Position numbers and translations under genes: made by a program. This document shows positions 10,831 through 22,207 of a stretch of 64,000 nt of DNA, one piece after another. The first letter of the stretch is position 1; the number at the start of each line of letters is the position of its first letter. Location: assembly GCF_011386835.1 (NCBI RefSeq), contig NC_088792.1:109216421-109280420 (forward strand), given 5' to 3'. Under the pieces are notes generated by a model that saw only the letters and a list, made by a program, of their open reading frames with translations, did not search any database and had not been told where the DNA came from. This stretch comes from Chrysemys picta bellii (lineage: Eukaryota > Chordata > Testudines > Emydidae).

Positions 10831-11112
10831 TTCAAATTTTGGAAACAGATTGTATAAAGTCAAATATATGCGGCCACACTAAGCACATTAATTCGGCGGT
10901 GTGCGTCCATGTACCGGGGCTAGTGTCGACTTCCTGCAGTCTCCTCCGCCCATTGGAATTCTGGGTTGAGATCCCAATGCCTGATGGGGCCAAAAACATT
11001 GTCGCGGGTGGTTCTGGGTACATCCTCCCCCTCCCTCTGGGAAAGCAATGGCAGACAACCATTTCACACCTTTTTCCTGGGTGAACAGTGCAGACGCCAT
11101 ACCGCGGCAAGC

Positions 11113-12401
11113 ATGAAGCCCACTCAGCTCAAGACAGTAGTCATGAACATTGTTAACACCTCGTGCGTTATCGTGCAGTTTATGCTGAACCAGAACCTGC
11201 AAAACCGGCAAGAAGGAGGCAGCTACTGCAGCGCAGTGACGAGAGTGATGAGGACATGGACATGGAATTCTATCAAACCGCGGGCCCCAGCGCTTTGGAG
11301 ATCATGCTGTTAATGGGGCAGGTTATAGCCATGGAACGCCGATTCTGGGCCCAGCAAACAAGCACAGACTGGTGGGACCGCATAGTGTTGCAGGTGTGGG
11401 ACAATTCCCAGTGGCTGCGAAACTTTCGCATGCGAAAGGGCACTTTCATGGAACTTTGTGACTTGCTTTCTCCTGCCCTGAAGCGCCAGAATACCAAGAT
11501 GAGAGCAGCCCTCACAGTTGAGAAGCGAGTGGCGATAGCCCTGTGGAAGCTTGCAACGCCAGACAGCTATCAGTCAGTCAGGAATCAATTTGGAGTGGGC
11601 AAATCTACTGTGGGGGCTGCTGTGATGCAAGTAGCCAAAGCAATCACTGAAGTGCTGCTACGAAAGGTAGTGACTCTGGGAAACGTGCAGGTCATAGTGG
11701 ATGGCTTTGCTGCAATGGGATTCCCTAACTGTGGTGGGACGATAGATGGAACCCATATCCCTATCTTGGCACCGGAGCACTAGGGCAGCCAGTACATAAA
11801 CTGCAAGGGTTACTTTTCAATGATGTTGCAAGCACTGGTGGATCACAAGGGACGTTTCACCAACATCAACGTGGGATGGCCGGGAAGGGTTCATGACGCT
11901 CGCGTTTTCAGGAACACTAGTCTGTTTAAATGGCTGCAGCAAAAGACTTACTTCCCAGACCAGAAAATAACCGTTGGGGATGTTGAAATGCCTATAGTTA
12001 TCCTTGGGGACCCAGCCTACCTCTTAATGCCATGGCTCATGAAGCCATACACAGGCAGCCTGGACAGTAGTTAGGACCTGTTCAACTACAGGCTGAGCAA
12101 GTGCAGAATGGTGGTAGAATGTGCATTTGGACGTTTAAAGGGTCGCTGGCGCATGTTACTGACTCGCTCAGACCTCATCCAAACCAATATTCCCATTGTT
12201 ATTGCTGCTTGCTGTGTGCTCCACAATCTCTGTGAGAGTAAGGGGGTGACCTTTATGGCGGGGTGGGAGGCTAAGGCAAATCGCCTGCCCGCTGATTACA
12301 TGCAGCCAGACACCAGAGCGATTAGAAGAGCACACCAGGAAACACTGCGCATCAGAGAAGCTTTGAAAACCAGTTTCATGACTGACCAGGCTACCGTGTG
12401 A
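11113..12401 (+). pseudogene. Harbinger transposase (HARBI1-like DDE nuclease), broken
   Basis: This enzyme would cut and paste the element and its MITEs. The chosen start ATG 11113 (MKPTQLKTV, then MNIVNTS) opens a frame that must shift near 11200-11230 to enter the main frame at SDESDEDMD. The main frame then runs to TGA at 12399-12401, interrupted only by two in-frame TAG codons at 11781-11783 and 12072-12074. Domains in order are an acidic N terminus, a helical region with VWDNSQWLRNFRMRKGTF, a helix-turn-helix-like TVEKRVAIALWKLATPDSY and GVGKSTV, then DDE_Tnp_4 with IDGTHIPI (first D), GRVHDARVF (second D), GDPAYLLMPWL and [13 protein letters not shown] (third acidic residue). All three catalytic residues remain. 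About 420 codons is normal for the family. An AATAAA lies 100 bases past the stop. Confidence 0.93.
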
Positions 12402-12504
12402 AAGTTCTGTTTGTTTCTCCTTGATGAAAACCCGCCCCCTTGATTGACTCATTCTCTGTAAGCAACCCACCCTCCCCCTTCGATCCCAGCTTGCTTTCAA
12501 AGGA

Positions 12505-12510
12505 AATAAA
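12505..12510 (+). terminator. Polyadenylation signal AATAAA of the transposase gene
   Basis: AATAAA about 104 bases after the transposase stop codon, followed by GT/T-rich sequence. It lies between the two convergent Harbinger genes. Confidence 0.6.
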
Positions 12511-12737
12511 GTCACTATCGTTTAAAAATCATGTATTTCTTATTAATTGATTATAAAAAGAGGGAGAGAACTGACAAGGTAGCCCAGGTGGGGTTTGGGA
12601 GGTGGATAGGAGGGAAGGAAAAGGCCACTAAAAAGTTCAATATAATGACAGCCTTTTGGTTGGGCTGTCCACTGGGGTGGAGTGGGAGGGTGCACGGAGC
12701 CTTCCCCCCCCCTTTCTTACACGTCTGGGTGAGGAGG

Positions 12738-14577
12738 CTATGGAACATGGGGAGGGAGGTTATACAGCGGCTGCAGCGGCACTCTGTAATCCTGCTGCCA
12801 TTCCTGAAGCTCCACCAGATGCCGGAGCATGTCCGTTTGATCATGCAGCAGCCCCAGCATTGCAGCCTGCCACCTCTCATCTCGAGCATCCCTCATGACC
12901 TCAAGTTCACTGGCATCTTTCCTGTACTTTGATACTGTGTCCTTCCACTCATTCAGATGAGCTCTTTCATTGCGGGTAGATTCCATGATTTCCGAGAACA
13001 TTTTGTCTCGCATCCTTTTTCTTTGCCGCCTTATCTGAAATAGCCTTTGGGATGGAGGTGGGAGGCTTGAAAAATTTGCAGCTGTGGGAGGGAGGGAAAA
13101 CAGGTAGAGAAGTATGTAAAAAGATACATTTTACAGAACAATGCTTATACTCTTTCACGGTGAAAAACACTATTCACATTACATAGCACATGTGATTTCA
13201 GTACAAGGTCACATTTTGCATCTTAATATTGAGTGCCTGCGGCTTTGGTGTTAGAGAGCACAGACACAGGTCCGAGCAACAGAATTCAGCTTGCATGCAG
13301 CCATGGTAAGCCATTGTCTTTCGGCTTCTGCAGTTTTCCTACAAGCAGCACCCTCCTTTCCCACATACCAAGCAAAGCCCATTGAGTGCTGCGGTTTTCC
13401 TGTTAACATGCAGCATCAGAAACCAAACTAACCCACCCATCCAATTCTCTGGGATGATCGCTTTATCCCTCCCCCCACCGCGTGGCTGGTATCAGGGAAA
13501 ATCCCTGCTACCCAAACATGAAAAGCTCAGCGCCAATAATCCGCCCCCCACACCGCTTGGCTAACTGTTGGGAAGGATTTCTTTTCAGCCACAGGCAAAC
13601 AGTAGGAAGAGCCACCTCTGTCCCTTTAATTAAATTCCCGTATTTCAACCAGGTTACCATGAGCTATATCACTCTCCTGGGGATAACACAGCGAGATAAA
13701 GAACGGATGTTGCTTGAATGCCAGCAAACACTGGAACCATACGCTGCCAGGCTTTGTCATGCACTGATACCAGATTACTTGCTACTAGCATGGCGTGGTC
13801 AAGTGTCCTACCATGGAGGACGGAATAAGGCTGCACAGCCCAGAAATCTTCTGGAAAGGTTTTTGGAGTACCTCCAGGAGAGCTTCATGGAGATGTCCCT
13901 GGAGGATTTTTTCTCCATCCCCAGACATGTTAACAGACTTTTCCAGTAGCTGTACTGGCTGCGAATGCATTCCAAGTCTTCAGGACAAATTAATCATTAA
14001 AAAACGCTTACTTTTAAACCATGTTTTATATTTACAAAGGTACACTCACCGGAGGTCCCTTCCATGGCCTCATTGTCTGGGGGTTGGGAGGGTGCTTCAG
14101 TCAGGCTGAGAAAAAGATCCTGGCTGTTGGGGAGAACAGAGTGCTGTGTGCTTTCCGCAAGCTCATCGTCATTCTCCTCCTCATCATCTTCCCTGTCCGC
14201 AGAATCCTCAGGCATGGCTGAGATTACCCCCGCCTCGGAATCCACGGTCAGAGGTGGGGTAGTGGTGGCGCCCCCCCTAGAATTGCATGCAGCTCAGAGT
14301 AGAAGTGGCATGTCTGCAGCTCTGACCTGGAGTGATCGTTTGCCTCCTTTGTTTTTTGATAGGCTTGTCTGAGCTCCTTAACTTTCACGCGGCACTGATC
14401 TGAGTCCCTATTGTGGCCTCTCTCCATCATGCCCTTGGAGATTTTTTCAAAAGTTTTGGCATTTTGTCTTTTGGAATGTAGTTCTGCTAGCACTGAATCC
14501 TCTCCCCATATAGCAATCAGATCCAGTACCTCCCGTACAGTCCATGCTGGTGCTCTTTTTCGATTCTCGGACTGCAT
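12738..14577 (-). pseudogene. Harbinger Myb/SANT-like DNA-binding gene, two exons, one frameshift
   Basis: This accessory protein helps Harbinger transposase reach the nucleus and bind the element ends. Exon 1 is 14577-14050 (start ATG at 14577, MQSENRKRAPAWT) and exon 2 is 13081-12738 (stop TAG at 12740-12738). The donor is G|GTGAGT at 14050/14049. The acceptor is CCTCCCACAG at 13082 after a pyrimidine tract. Joining them gives an uninterrupted phase: EGTS-A-ANFSSLPPPSQRL, then a basic IRRQRKRMR and a helical C terminus (FSEIMES, DQTDMLRHLVELQE). The Myb/SANT trihelix with tryptophans at AWT and AIWG spans residues 8-95. An acidic Ser-rich stretch follows (EDDEEENDDE). The frame slips at a seven-C run (14271-14277), the only clear defect. 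Confidence 0.88.
13659..13949 (+). CDS. Plus-strand ORF nested antisense in the Harbinger Myb intron, unknown protein
   Basis: A 96-codon ORF starting MSYITLLG and ending NRLFQ. The same frame is open from about 13482. It lies wholly in the intron of the minus-strand Myb gene. The predicted protein is charged and helix-prone (QRDKERMLLECQQT, NLLERFLEYLQESFMEMS), without a signal peptide or membrane segment and without a family I recognise. A pyrimidine-rich stretch ending in CAG (13640-13652) sits just before the ATG and could be a splice acceptor. I recall closely related DNA in other turtle Harbinger copies. It may be a third element protein, a captured exon, or chance coding in conserved DNA. 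Confidence 0.35.
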   Translation: MSYITLLGITQRDKERMLLECQQTLEPYAARLCHALIPDYLLLAWRGQVSYHGGRNKAAQPRNLLERFLEYLQESFMEMSLEDFFSIPRHVNRLFQ

Positions 14578-14919
14578 GGTTACCTGTGCTGATGAGCTCT
14601 CTGTGGTCACCTGTGCTCTCCACGCTGGGCAAACAGGAAATGTAATTCAAAAGTTCGTGGGGCTTTTCCTTTCTACCTGTCCAGTGCATCCGAGTTCAGA
14701 TTGCTGTCCAGAGCAGTCACAATGGTGCACTGTGGGATAGCTCCTGGAGGCCAATACCGTCAAATTGCGGCCACACTAACCCTAATTCAAAATGGCAATA
14801 TTGATTTCAGTGCTACTCCCCTCGTCGGGGAGGAGTACAAAAATCTATTTTAAGAGCCCTTTATTTCGAAATAAATGGCTTCGTTGTGTGGATGGGTGCA
14901 GGGCTAATTCGATTTAACG

Positions 14920-14958
14920 CTGCTAAATTCGAATTAAACTCTTAGTGTAGACCAGTCC
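14920..14958 (-). repeat. Harbinger right terminal inverted repeat
   Basis: Minus-strand GGACTGGTCTACACTAAGAG then TTTAATTCGAATTTA. It pairs with 10791-10830. Confidence 0.9.
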
Positions 14959-14961
14959 TAA

Positions 14962-17900
14962 GAGAAAATGCCTCCTCAATGGAACTATTCAGACATGCAC
15001 ATTTATTCACATGTGTGGATGATGGGGGCCTTAGGGACTGGTAAAAAACCTTCAGTTGCCAATACTCATTAACTTCAATTGGGTTTGGATCAGGCTTTAA
15101 TCTGTACTATGATTCAAGTTACCTAGGAAATTCACAATTTGGAAAAGGACTTTTTATTTTTGGTGCAGTGTGGACCAATAGAAACCTCAAACTCACTATT
15201 AAAACAACTTGTATAGTAAAAAGTAGGTGCTATTAAAATAGATGTTGACAGGTCCTTCTACTGAAGATGTGCAAAGGAAGCACATTTTGTGTAAAATATT
15301 TAAGATTTATACATGGATAATATGTTTTTAGTATAAAAAAGCTAAAACATACTTTATAAATAATTAATTGGATTACCTGATACTGAATAGTGTCAGGAAC
15401 ATTTTTTGTTATCTATTGTGAATTTTAAAGTAAAGACCATCAAATGTAACAGCGTTGATTTCCTCTCTTACCGTCCCATTTTTTCCTCTTTAGGAACTGT
15501 AATATCCAGTGTATTTTTTTTCTCCAGATTTGCTATTACTCTGCCACAGGAAAATAGCTTCTTCTGCACTGGAAAATTCATTCTGATTAAATTAAATGGT
15601 AACTCATAGCTGGAAGTGGTTAGTAGGTAATATGGTCATAAAGCATGCTGGGTTGATTTAATGTGCTAGGAATTAAAGTGCAACAAGGTGATCAAGTCTG
15701 CAGACCTTGGAATACATCAGATCCAGAACACATAATATAAAGAGATGATTCTTTTCTTCCTCTACTGTGACAGCCGGAGTGTACACTGTTCTAAAAGGCC
15801 CTAGTGTCTCACTCTGCTCAGTGGAACTCAGCTCATCCTGCCATTATATTGGCTTGGCTTCCATCTACACCTCATTTAGTTTGATCTTTTTTGCCACAGC
15901 TCTGCAACTTGAAAAGGAGTGTACACATGGCTTGGGTAGTGTGAACACCTGTAACAACACACTGCTTTATGTATGTCTGTGAAATGCACAGTAAAAGTGA
16001 AAAAGGTGTAAAAGCAACCATGATGAATCATAACAGATATAAATATTTATATGGCAAAATCATAAACAGTCACAGATTAGAGGAGCCAAAATGCCTCTAG
16101 TTAGCCTCTGAAATACCCTGCCAAAATTGTAATTAGTAGTTTTCCTTACACTTTCAACAGTTCTGATTTATTGTTCCTATATTTTTATTATTTTTATTCT
16201 GCAGTTTCATATACATATCTGAGATAAAACATATATTAAAGTGTTTGATCAACAGGATGATCTGGGCCTTTATATCCAGGGATATGTGCAACTGTCTAAA
16301 ACAAAGAGTGCTTCATGTCTTTAGCAGCCAAACCAATTGTTGGCTGTAAATGTCTACCTGGGAAGAACAATTTTCCTAACCATACTCAGCACAACTGGAC
16401 TATTTTAAAAATCTAACTACTAGGTGTGAAACAAATATATCTGGGTATAGTTCCAATATAAACCAAATTTAAGAGACAAGAATCCTGCTATAGGCATACT
16501 TCTAGAGAGTATCAAACTTTTTAGAAATATTAACAATATTTCTTCAGCCTTTGTGTTTTTTAGCAAAGAGTATATTCTTGAAGATGTTTGTTTCTGTAGA
16601 TAAACTATGCATTTCAGCTGGACAGCATGTATAGTATGGATACAACCTTTTAATCTGAAAATAGACTACATTCAGTTTCCTTTTTTATGATCCATATGGC
16701 ATTTGCAGGGCTGATTAAACTTCTGCTTCTGGAGGGTTGTTATGCATGTGTTAATATAAGCTGTGTTCGTATGCAGGAGCACTTTACAGCCTCTGTGGTT
16801 TTAGTGTGAACATGTTTGACAGATATTCTTTTGTCAAAATTCTACTTATGCTGCAGGTATAAGAAGTCCTGCTATAAGGATGCTGCAGGTGATTATATTG
16901 ATCCTCTAATGGGGGCTGACACTTTTGATGAGCTGCTGTAGAGCATATTGCATCCTGTAAAGTTTCCTATATTCTGCTTCCTTTGTAATTTTCTGCTTTT
17001 CTTTTTGAGCTGGAGATATTATATAAAACATCTATACTGTGCTTTAGCTTTTTTAAAAAACACAAAAAATAATAAAACTATAAACTTTGAAGAGATTCAT
17101 AAACCAGTAGTTTGTCCTCAGCTCTTAGGTAGCAGAAAAACACCAGAACAATTAGGAAAAGATACCCATACAAACCAGTGCTCACCCTCTTTCTACCTTA
17201 CCCCCAATATTCAACAGATACAAGCTAGTTCGGACCAAGTGGAAGAAATAAATACCCAAGTTGAGAGCCCCTGACACAGAATGCATACGAAAAACAAAAC
17301 AAAAACCCACCAACTTCTGCCAGTGTACTTCAGCATAAGGGTGTGAAGAGAAAGAGCCTATGAAAGTAATACACCTCACTCAAGGTTAAAGTTATATAAT
17401 TTACCCTTTGGACTGTGTATATGTCCAGCAGCAAGTTGGACACTACAGAAGACTAGGTTGTCATTAGCCCGGTGCAGCTGAGTGTTGTCTATCTGTACCA
17501 TAGGGCATAATGCAGGTGGAGAAGAAGGCTCTGCAGAGCTGCTATTTCTGTCCCTGTGCAGGTAATTGGGATAGTATGGGGAAAGGACTGGGTGATGTCT
17601 TGGTTCCACATCCCCAGTGTGTTCCCCAATGCAGCTGTACCAGCACACTGGGTGCCATAAGATGCAGCAGATGAAGGCCAAGCACAGTTTACTTCTGCCC
17701 TACTACAGGCGGAAGCTGTGAGGTAGGTTATGACTCTGCAAATCACAGTCTGCTTTGGGACTGCTTCTGGGGCAGCACAATCAATCAGAAAGTGGCGATC
17801 TCACCCTAATTATGGATTTACTGATTTTATTTTATTTTGATTTCCTGTGTGTATTCTGTTTTATCAGGATGTGAAAAAAATCCTCTGAATAAAAGTCATT

Positions 17901-18884
17901 AAGGACAGTTAAATACTGTTATGCTGGGACTCTTTACTCAAACACTATTTATTATTCTGTGTGTTTTTATTACTATGGTGTAATATTTTTCACATCAACT
18001 TTCAGATGAAGGAAGAATTTAGTTGTTCTAGGTATACTTGGAACTGCCTCTGCACAGAAAGATGGATCATCTGACCTCACAAAGTCCATTCCAGCCCTAC
18101 ATTTGTATGATTCGATTCCAATCTTTACCAGCTGGGTGGAGTCCTTCCAAAACAATTGCTAAAAACTATGAGCCAACCTGCAAGCAGGAAGTGATAACTG
18201 CATCAAGCACTCACTGGTCCATAGAAAAACATTTCCCTTCATCTAGAATCTCCGTTACTGTGAAGAAAGAGATAATAGCCCCTCAGTAGTTACACTGGCA
18301 ACCAAATTCCAATAGAGGTCCTATTTTTGATCTTCTCATAATTTTGGCCTGCAAATTTGGCTAGGCCTACAGATTGTTAGTTTTACTCTGAGAGTTCAGA
18401 ATTGTTCTGCAAACTTTTTTAAAGAAAAGTGTTCACACTGTTTTAAGGTGACACATCCTTGAACAGTTACCATGATTTTAAATCTTGACTTGTGTCTAAC
18501 ATCAATTTGTTTGCCCCAAGTCAAAAACATCTTGCGACTATCTTTGCAAGTTTATCATGTAGCTAAATATCCTTAGAAATGTATGCACATATATGTGAAG
18601 AAAATAAGGTGGAATTAAGTGGTTATTAGCAATTGTTTTACCCAGTTCTAATGTTTAGAAACAAATGTACACATTTAAAACATCGAATTGTATGGTCTAA
18701 AGAATGCATAATATTATGAGAATGATAGTGAGCTCCTTTGTAAAGCTCTTTGACATCTACTGCTGAGAAGCTCCAGATAACAGTTTGGTATTATTAGTGA
18801 TGATACAGAAAATATGGAGCTAATTAACAGTGTTATAGACATCCACACATAGGCCAAAATACTTGGCCTAACTTAGGCCTAAGA
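14962..18884. other. No gene; AT-rich unique sequence
   Basis: 3.9 kb with no recognisable exon or element. ORFs are all under 110 codons and low in complexity or without family signature. A TTTTATTTTATTTTG tract occurs at 17826-17840. Confidence 0.55.
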
Positions 18885-18892
18885 CTTTAAAG

Positions 18893-19288
18893 CAGTGGCT
18901 CACAACTTTTCCCGACTTCTGTACCCTTTTCAGGAGTCTGATTTGTTTTGCGTACCCCCAAGTTTCACCTCACTACTTGCTTACAAAATCAGATCTAAAA
19001 ATACAAAAAGGTGTCAGAGCACACAATTACTGAAAAATTGCTTACTTTCTCATTTTTACCATATGTTTAAAAATCAATTGTAATATAAATACTTACATTT
19101 CAGTGTATAGTACATAAAACAGTTTAAACAAGTCATTATCTGTATGAAATTTTAGTTTGTACTGACTTTGCTAGTGGTTTTTATGTAGCCTATTTAAAAC
19201 TAGGCAAATATGTAGATGAATTGATGCACCCCTTTGAAGACCTCTGCGTACCCACAGGGGTATGCATCCCACTGGTTGAGAAGCACTG
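18893..19288. mobile_element. hAT nonautonomous element with perfect 8-bp duplication
   Basis: A 396-bp element. The left end is CAGTGGCTCACAACTTTTCC; the right end on the minus strand is CAGTGCTTCTCAACCAG, the standard hAT/Charlie terminus. The target duplication CTTTAAAG is perfect (18885-18892 and 19289-19296). It has no transposase coding sequence. Subterminal GTACCC words on both sides form part of the inverted ends. Confidence 0.93.
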
Positions 19289-19296
19289 CTTTAAAG

Positions 19297-21046
19297 CATG
19301 TTAAACCACAGATGCTTTTTGTATGTTTCACACAGATGAGTGGTCACCCTTCCCTTATTTAAAGGACCATAAATTATTTCATTGATTTGTCTGTGAGGGT
19401 GAGCACCCATCCCTTACTTTACAGTATTTTGAAATGTATTAAATCTGATAAATACCCTTTTAAAACATTAAATTGAAACTCATGATAATTACATTTCTAC
19501 TGCCCTTAAGTATATCATGCAAACTTGAGGAAAATACATGATATGCTAATGGTAATAGTGTTTCCCTAAAGTTTCTCTTAAAATAGTGTTGTCCCTTATT
19601 TTTCATGTGGCTTTCCCTTATTTCCATCCAGCAAAAGTGGTCACCCTACACACACAGAGGAAATGTAGGTTGAATAACTACAACATCCAAATAGCAAAGC
19701 TCAACTATAAACTCTTGATAAACTCTGGAATAATTTCTTCCTTTTCTTTTTTATTCTATTTAAAATGCTTTATACCTATACATTTGTAGTAGAGATACAG
19801 CAGATCAAGCTATTTTTGCTATACTATCATAAGGTATAATTTACTACTAGTTAAAAAAAATCTAAACAGTGTTGTTTAAGATTTAAGAATCTATATCAGA
19901 AAATTAAAGCTATTGATGGGCATTTGGTATCAGACCCCCATCAGTCAGAGGAAATTTTGTTGCATAGGCAACCTGACTAAAAATATTGAAAACACTGTCT
20001 GTTTTAAATAGAAATGGATCAATAGGAAATATGTAATTGATTTTAACAAATATATATTTAACAAGATGTTTGTTTTCCTTAATTAAAGTTAATAAATTCA
20101 AATTTTATGTTGAGAAGCCAATCTGAATTATTAATCTTTAAGATGAACCAGCCAAATTTTTATAAGACCACAGGACCTGATTGGCAGTTACACAGAGAGA
20201 GTTTCACATATAAAGCCTACTTATCTTATCACCGAAATGTAAGGAATAATCAAGTATTGGTACAGAGGTGTGTACAGCTGTTTTGTATTCATCAGTTGTA
20301 ATATTGTATTGGAGGTGGGCCAAACAAATGAGTTAAATGATTTGAATTGCTGCATGATGAAGTACCAAACAATAACAGAACCATCAAGGAGTGTGTATAG
20401 ATTTTACATACAGAATCTGTTCTAACTCCAAAATGGACACTTCTGCAGACAGTTGAGTGCTGATGGAAAGACGATGGAGAACATGGAGTCGTTCAAAGTC
20501 GGCCAAAGGACCACACTGCAAAGGAGTCCACAGAAGATAACTGACAGGTGTAGGTTACTGACTGGAGCTAAACCACTAAGTATTTAACATATGGTTCAAC
20601 ATGTCTTATACAAACTGACAAAAGATGTTTTGCAGGAAGATACCAGAGTTTTCCAAACAAAGTTGCAAAGAGACATATAGGAGATACCTCATTTTTCTCA
20701 TGGATGATAAAGGACAAAATTCATATTGTGGGTGGACATTTCAAATCTTCACTGGAAGCATGGGTTACTTTCTGTCTGGTCCACATCAGTTTTGCCAAGA
20801 AGGATGCTGCTCAGAGATCCAGAAAGAGAATAGGAATACAACTGTCATAAATATGAGTGAATCACCTCAGTGAACTCAGTCTCAAGAAATCAGTCATTGC
20901 AGCTATGAAACTGAACTGAAGAATCTGCCTTCATTGCAATGGCTAAGCTGCAAAATACTTTTATACATGTGTTGTTTCCCCACACCTTGGTCATGTTCAA
21001 CTAAATGCTTCTCAGAGGGTATGTACCTGGGCTAAAATCCTCTGAA
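19297..21046. other. No gene; AT-rich unique sequence
   Basis: Nothing recognisable. ORFs at 20107-20301 and 20625-20873 have no family signature and no splice-site framing. Confidence 0.5.
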
Positions 21047-21049
21047 TAA

Positions 21050-21251
21050 GGGCACGTCTACACTTAAAATGCTGCCTACCTGCTCTTCAGTGAAGACGCT
21101 ACTATGCCAACGGGAGAAGCCCTCCAGGCGACATAGAGATGTCTACACCAGGGGTTAGTTCAATGTAACTATGTCGCCCAGAGGTGTGAATTTTTCACAT
21201 CCCGGAGTGAACCTCATCATAGCAATATAAGTTTATAGTGTAGACCTGTCC
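21050..21251. mobile_element. Harbinger MITE
   Basis: A 202-bp element flanked by TAA on both sides (21047-21049 and 21252-21254). The left end is GGGCACGTCTACACTTAAAA and the right end on the minus strand GGACAGGTCTACACTATAAA. Both share the GTCTACACT motif with the full Harbinger at 10791. It carries no ORF and depends on transposase supplied elsewhere. Confidence 0.9.
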
Positions 21252-21689
21252 TAACTACAATGTATGATGTGCACTTGTATTTCCTTAACAAGTGTAGTCT
21301 TAGTTGTCTAAATCAGTAAGTAATAGACAGCATTGAGTCAGGATAAACTCATTACACTAACTAAGCTTAGTACCATTTGTAACAGGGATCTCTGTTTCCC
21401 TACTGCAAAAGTTATTATGAGAAAACCTGAGTGTTTCAAAAAGTTAAGCCTACGAATAAACAGATTTTGTGGTCAAAAGAATTCACAGTTTCTTAGAAAA
21501 AAGAGGAGGAATCTCTAAATTGGCTTGTAGGCTAAAGATTTTATCTTGTATTTTATTTAAAGTGACAAATGCTTATTGGTACAATTCCAAAACCATTAAA
21601 TATATTCAAAATTATTGCCTGTATATTTTGTTTTACATTTAATATGTGATGATTTTGCATGCGTAAGTGGCAAAGCTTAGCTATAAGTA

Positions 21690-22110
21690 TCACCTGAACA
21701 AGTGTAACAGGACCAGCTGCCTCTGGAACATCTTTCAGGCTTCCAAATACTCAAACCCTTTTCCCAGTCAAGGGTCCCTAGTAGGCGCGGGGCCTAGTAC
21801 ACACAGGCTTTACTTGGCTGAAGCTCAGTCTTCTTCAGCCCTCTGCTTCCAGCCTCAAACCATTCTGTCAATCAGCGTCTCAATCAGGATCCTCTTGTTC
21901 ACTACAGAGCCTTTGTATCATAGCTCCCTTGGTCTTAGAAGCTTCTCTTAGGAGCCTTTCAAACACTGCAGTTTCTCAATGCTGAGCTGAGAGCCCATTC
22001 ATCTGAGCCTTCTGCTGCTTTTAATAGGGCAAGCTCCCTGATCTCTCTCCAACATTCTGTAATCGGGGTTGGCTCAGAGTTGAGCCACCCTGTTTCAGCA
22101 AAGTAATTTT
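21690..22110 (-). mobile_element. Possible old LTR remnant
   Basis: A pyrimidine-rich block whose minus strand contains a TATTAAAAGCAGCAG promoter-like word at about 22010-22026. It resembles the U3/R part of turtle LTRs in composition. No TG...CA ends or target duplication were found, so this is a weak call. Confidence 0.25.
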
Positions 22111-22207
22111 GAACTGACTTGCCAGTCTTTAATCATTAACTTTCTAAATTCTACTTAGATTTGTTCAGCTGAACTGACGTGAACCATCCCATAATTCCAT
22201 TGGCATA

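Larger units (their letters stand above)
10791..14958. mobile_element. PIF/Harbinger DNA transposon, near full length
   Basis: A 4,168-bp element flanked by exact 3-bp TAA duplications (10788-10790 and 14959-14961), the TWA target of PIF/Harbinger. Terminal inverted repeats of about 38 bases begin GGGTATGTCTACACTACGGG on the left and GGACTGGTCTACACTAAGAG on the right (minus strand). Both then contain TTAATCCGAATTTA or TTAATTCGAATTTA. It carries the two genes expected of the superfamily, convergently arranged: a plus-strand DDE transposase (11113-12401) and a minus-strand Myb/SANT-like gene (14577-12738, spliced). An extra plus-strand ORF (13659-13949) lies in the intron of the second gene. 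Only a few disabling changes are present, suggesting a fairly young insertion. Confidence 0.95.

Noticed and set aside
10839..11110. ORFs before the transposase (10839-11084 plus, 10832-11110 minus)
   Set aside because: They cover the Harbinger 5' untranslated region and TIR, and are shadows without conserved motifs.
12551..12932. ORFs at 12531-12932 (plus) and 12551-12889 (minus)
   Set aside because: They overlap exon 2 and the 3' untranslated part of the Harbinger Myb gene in other frames and show no family signature.
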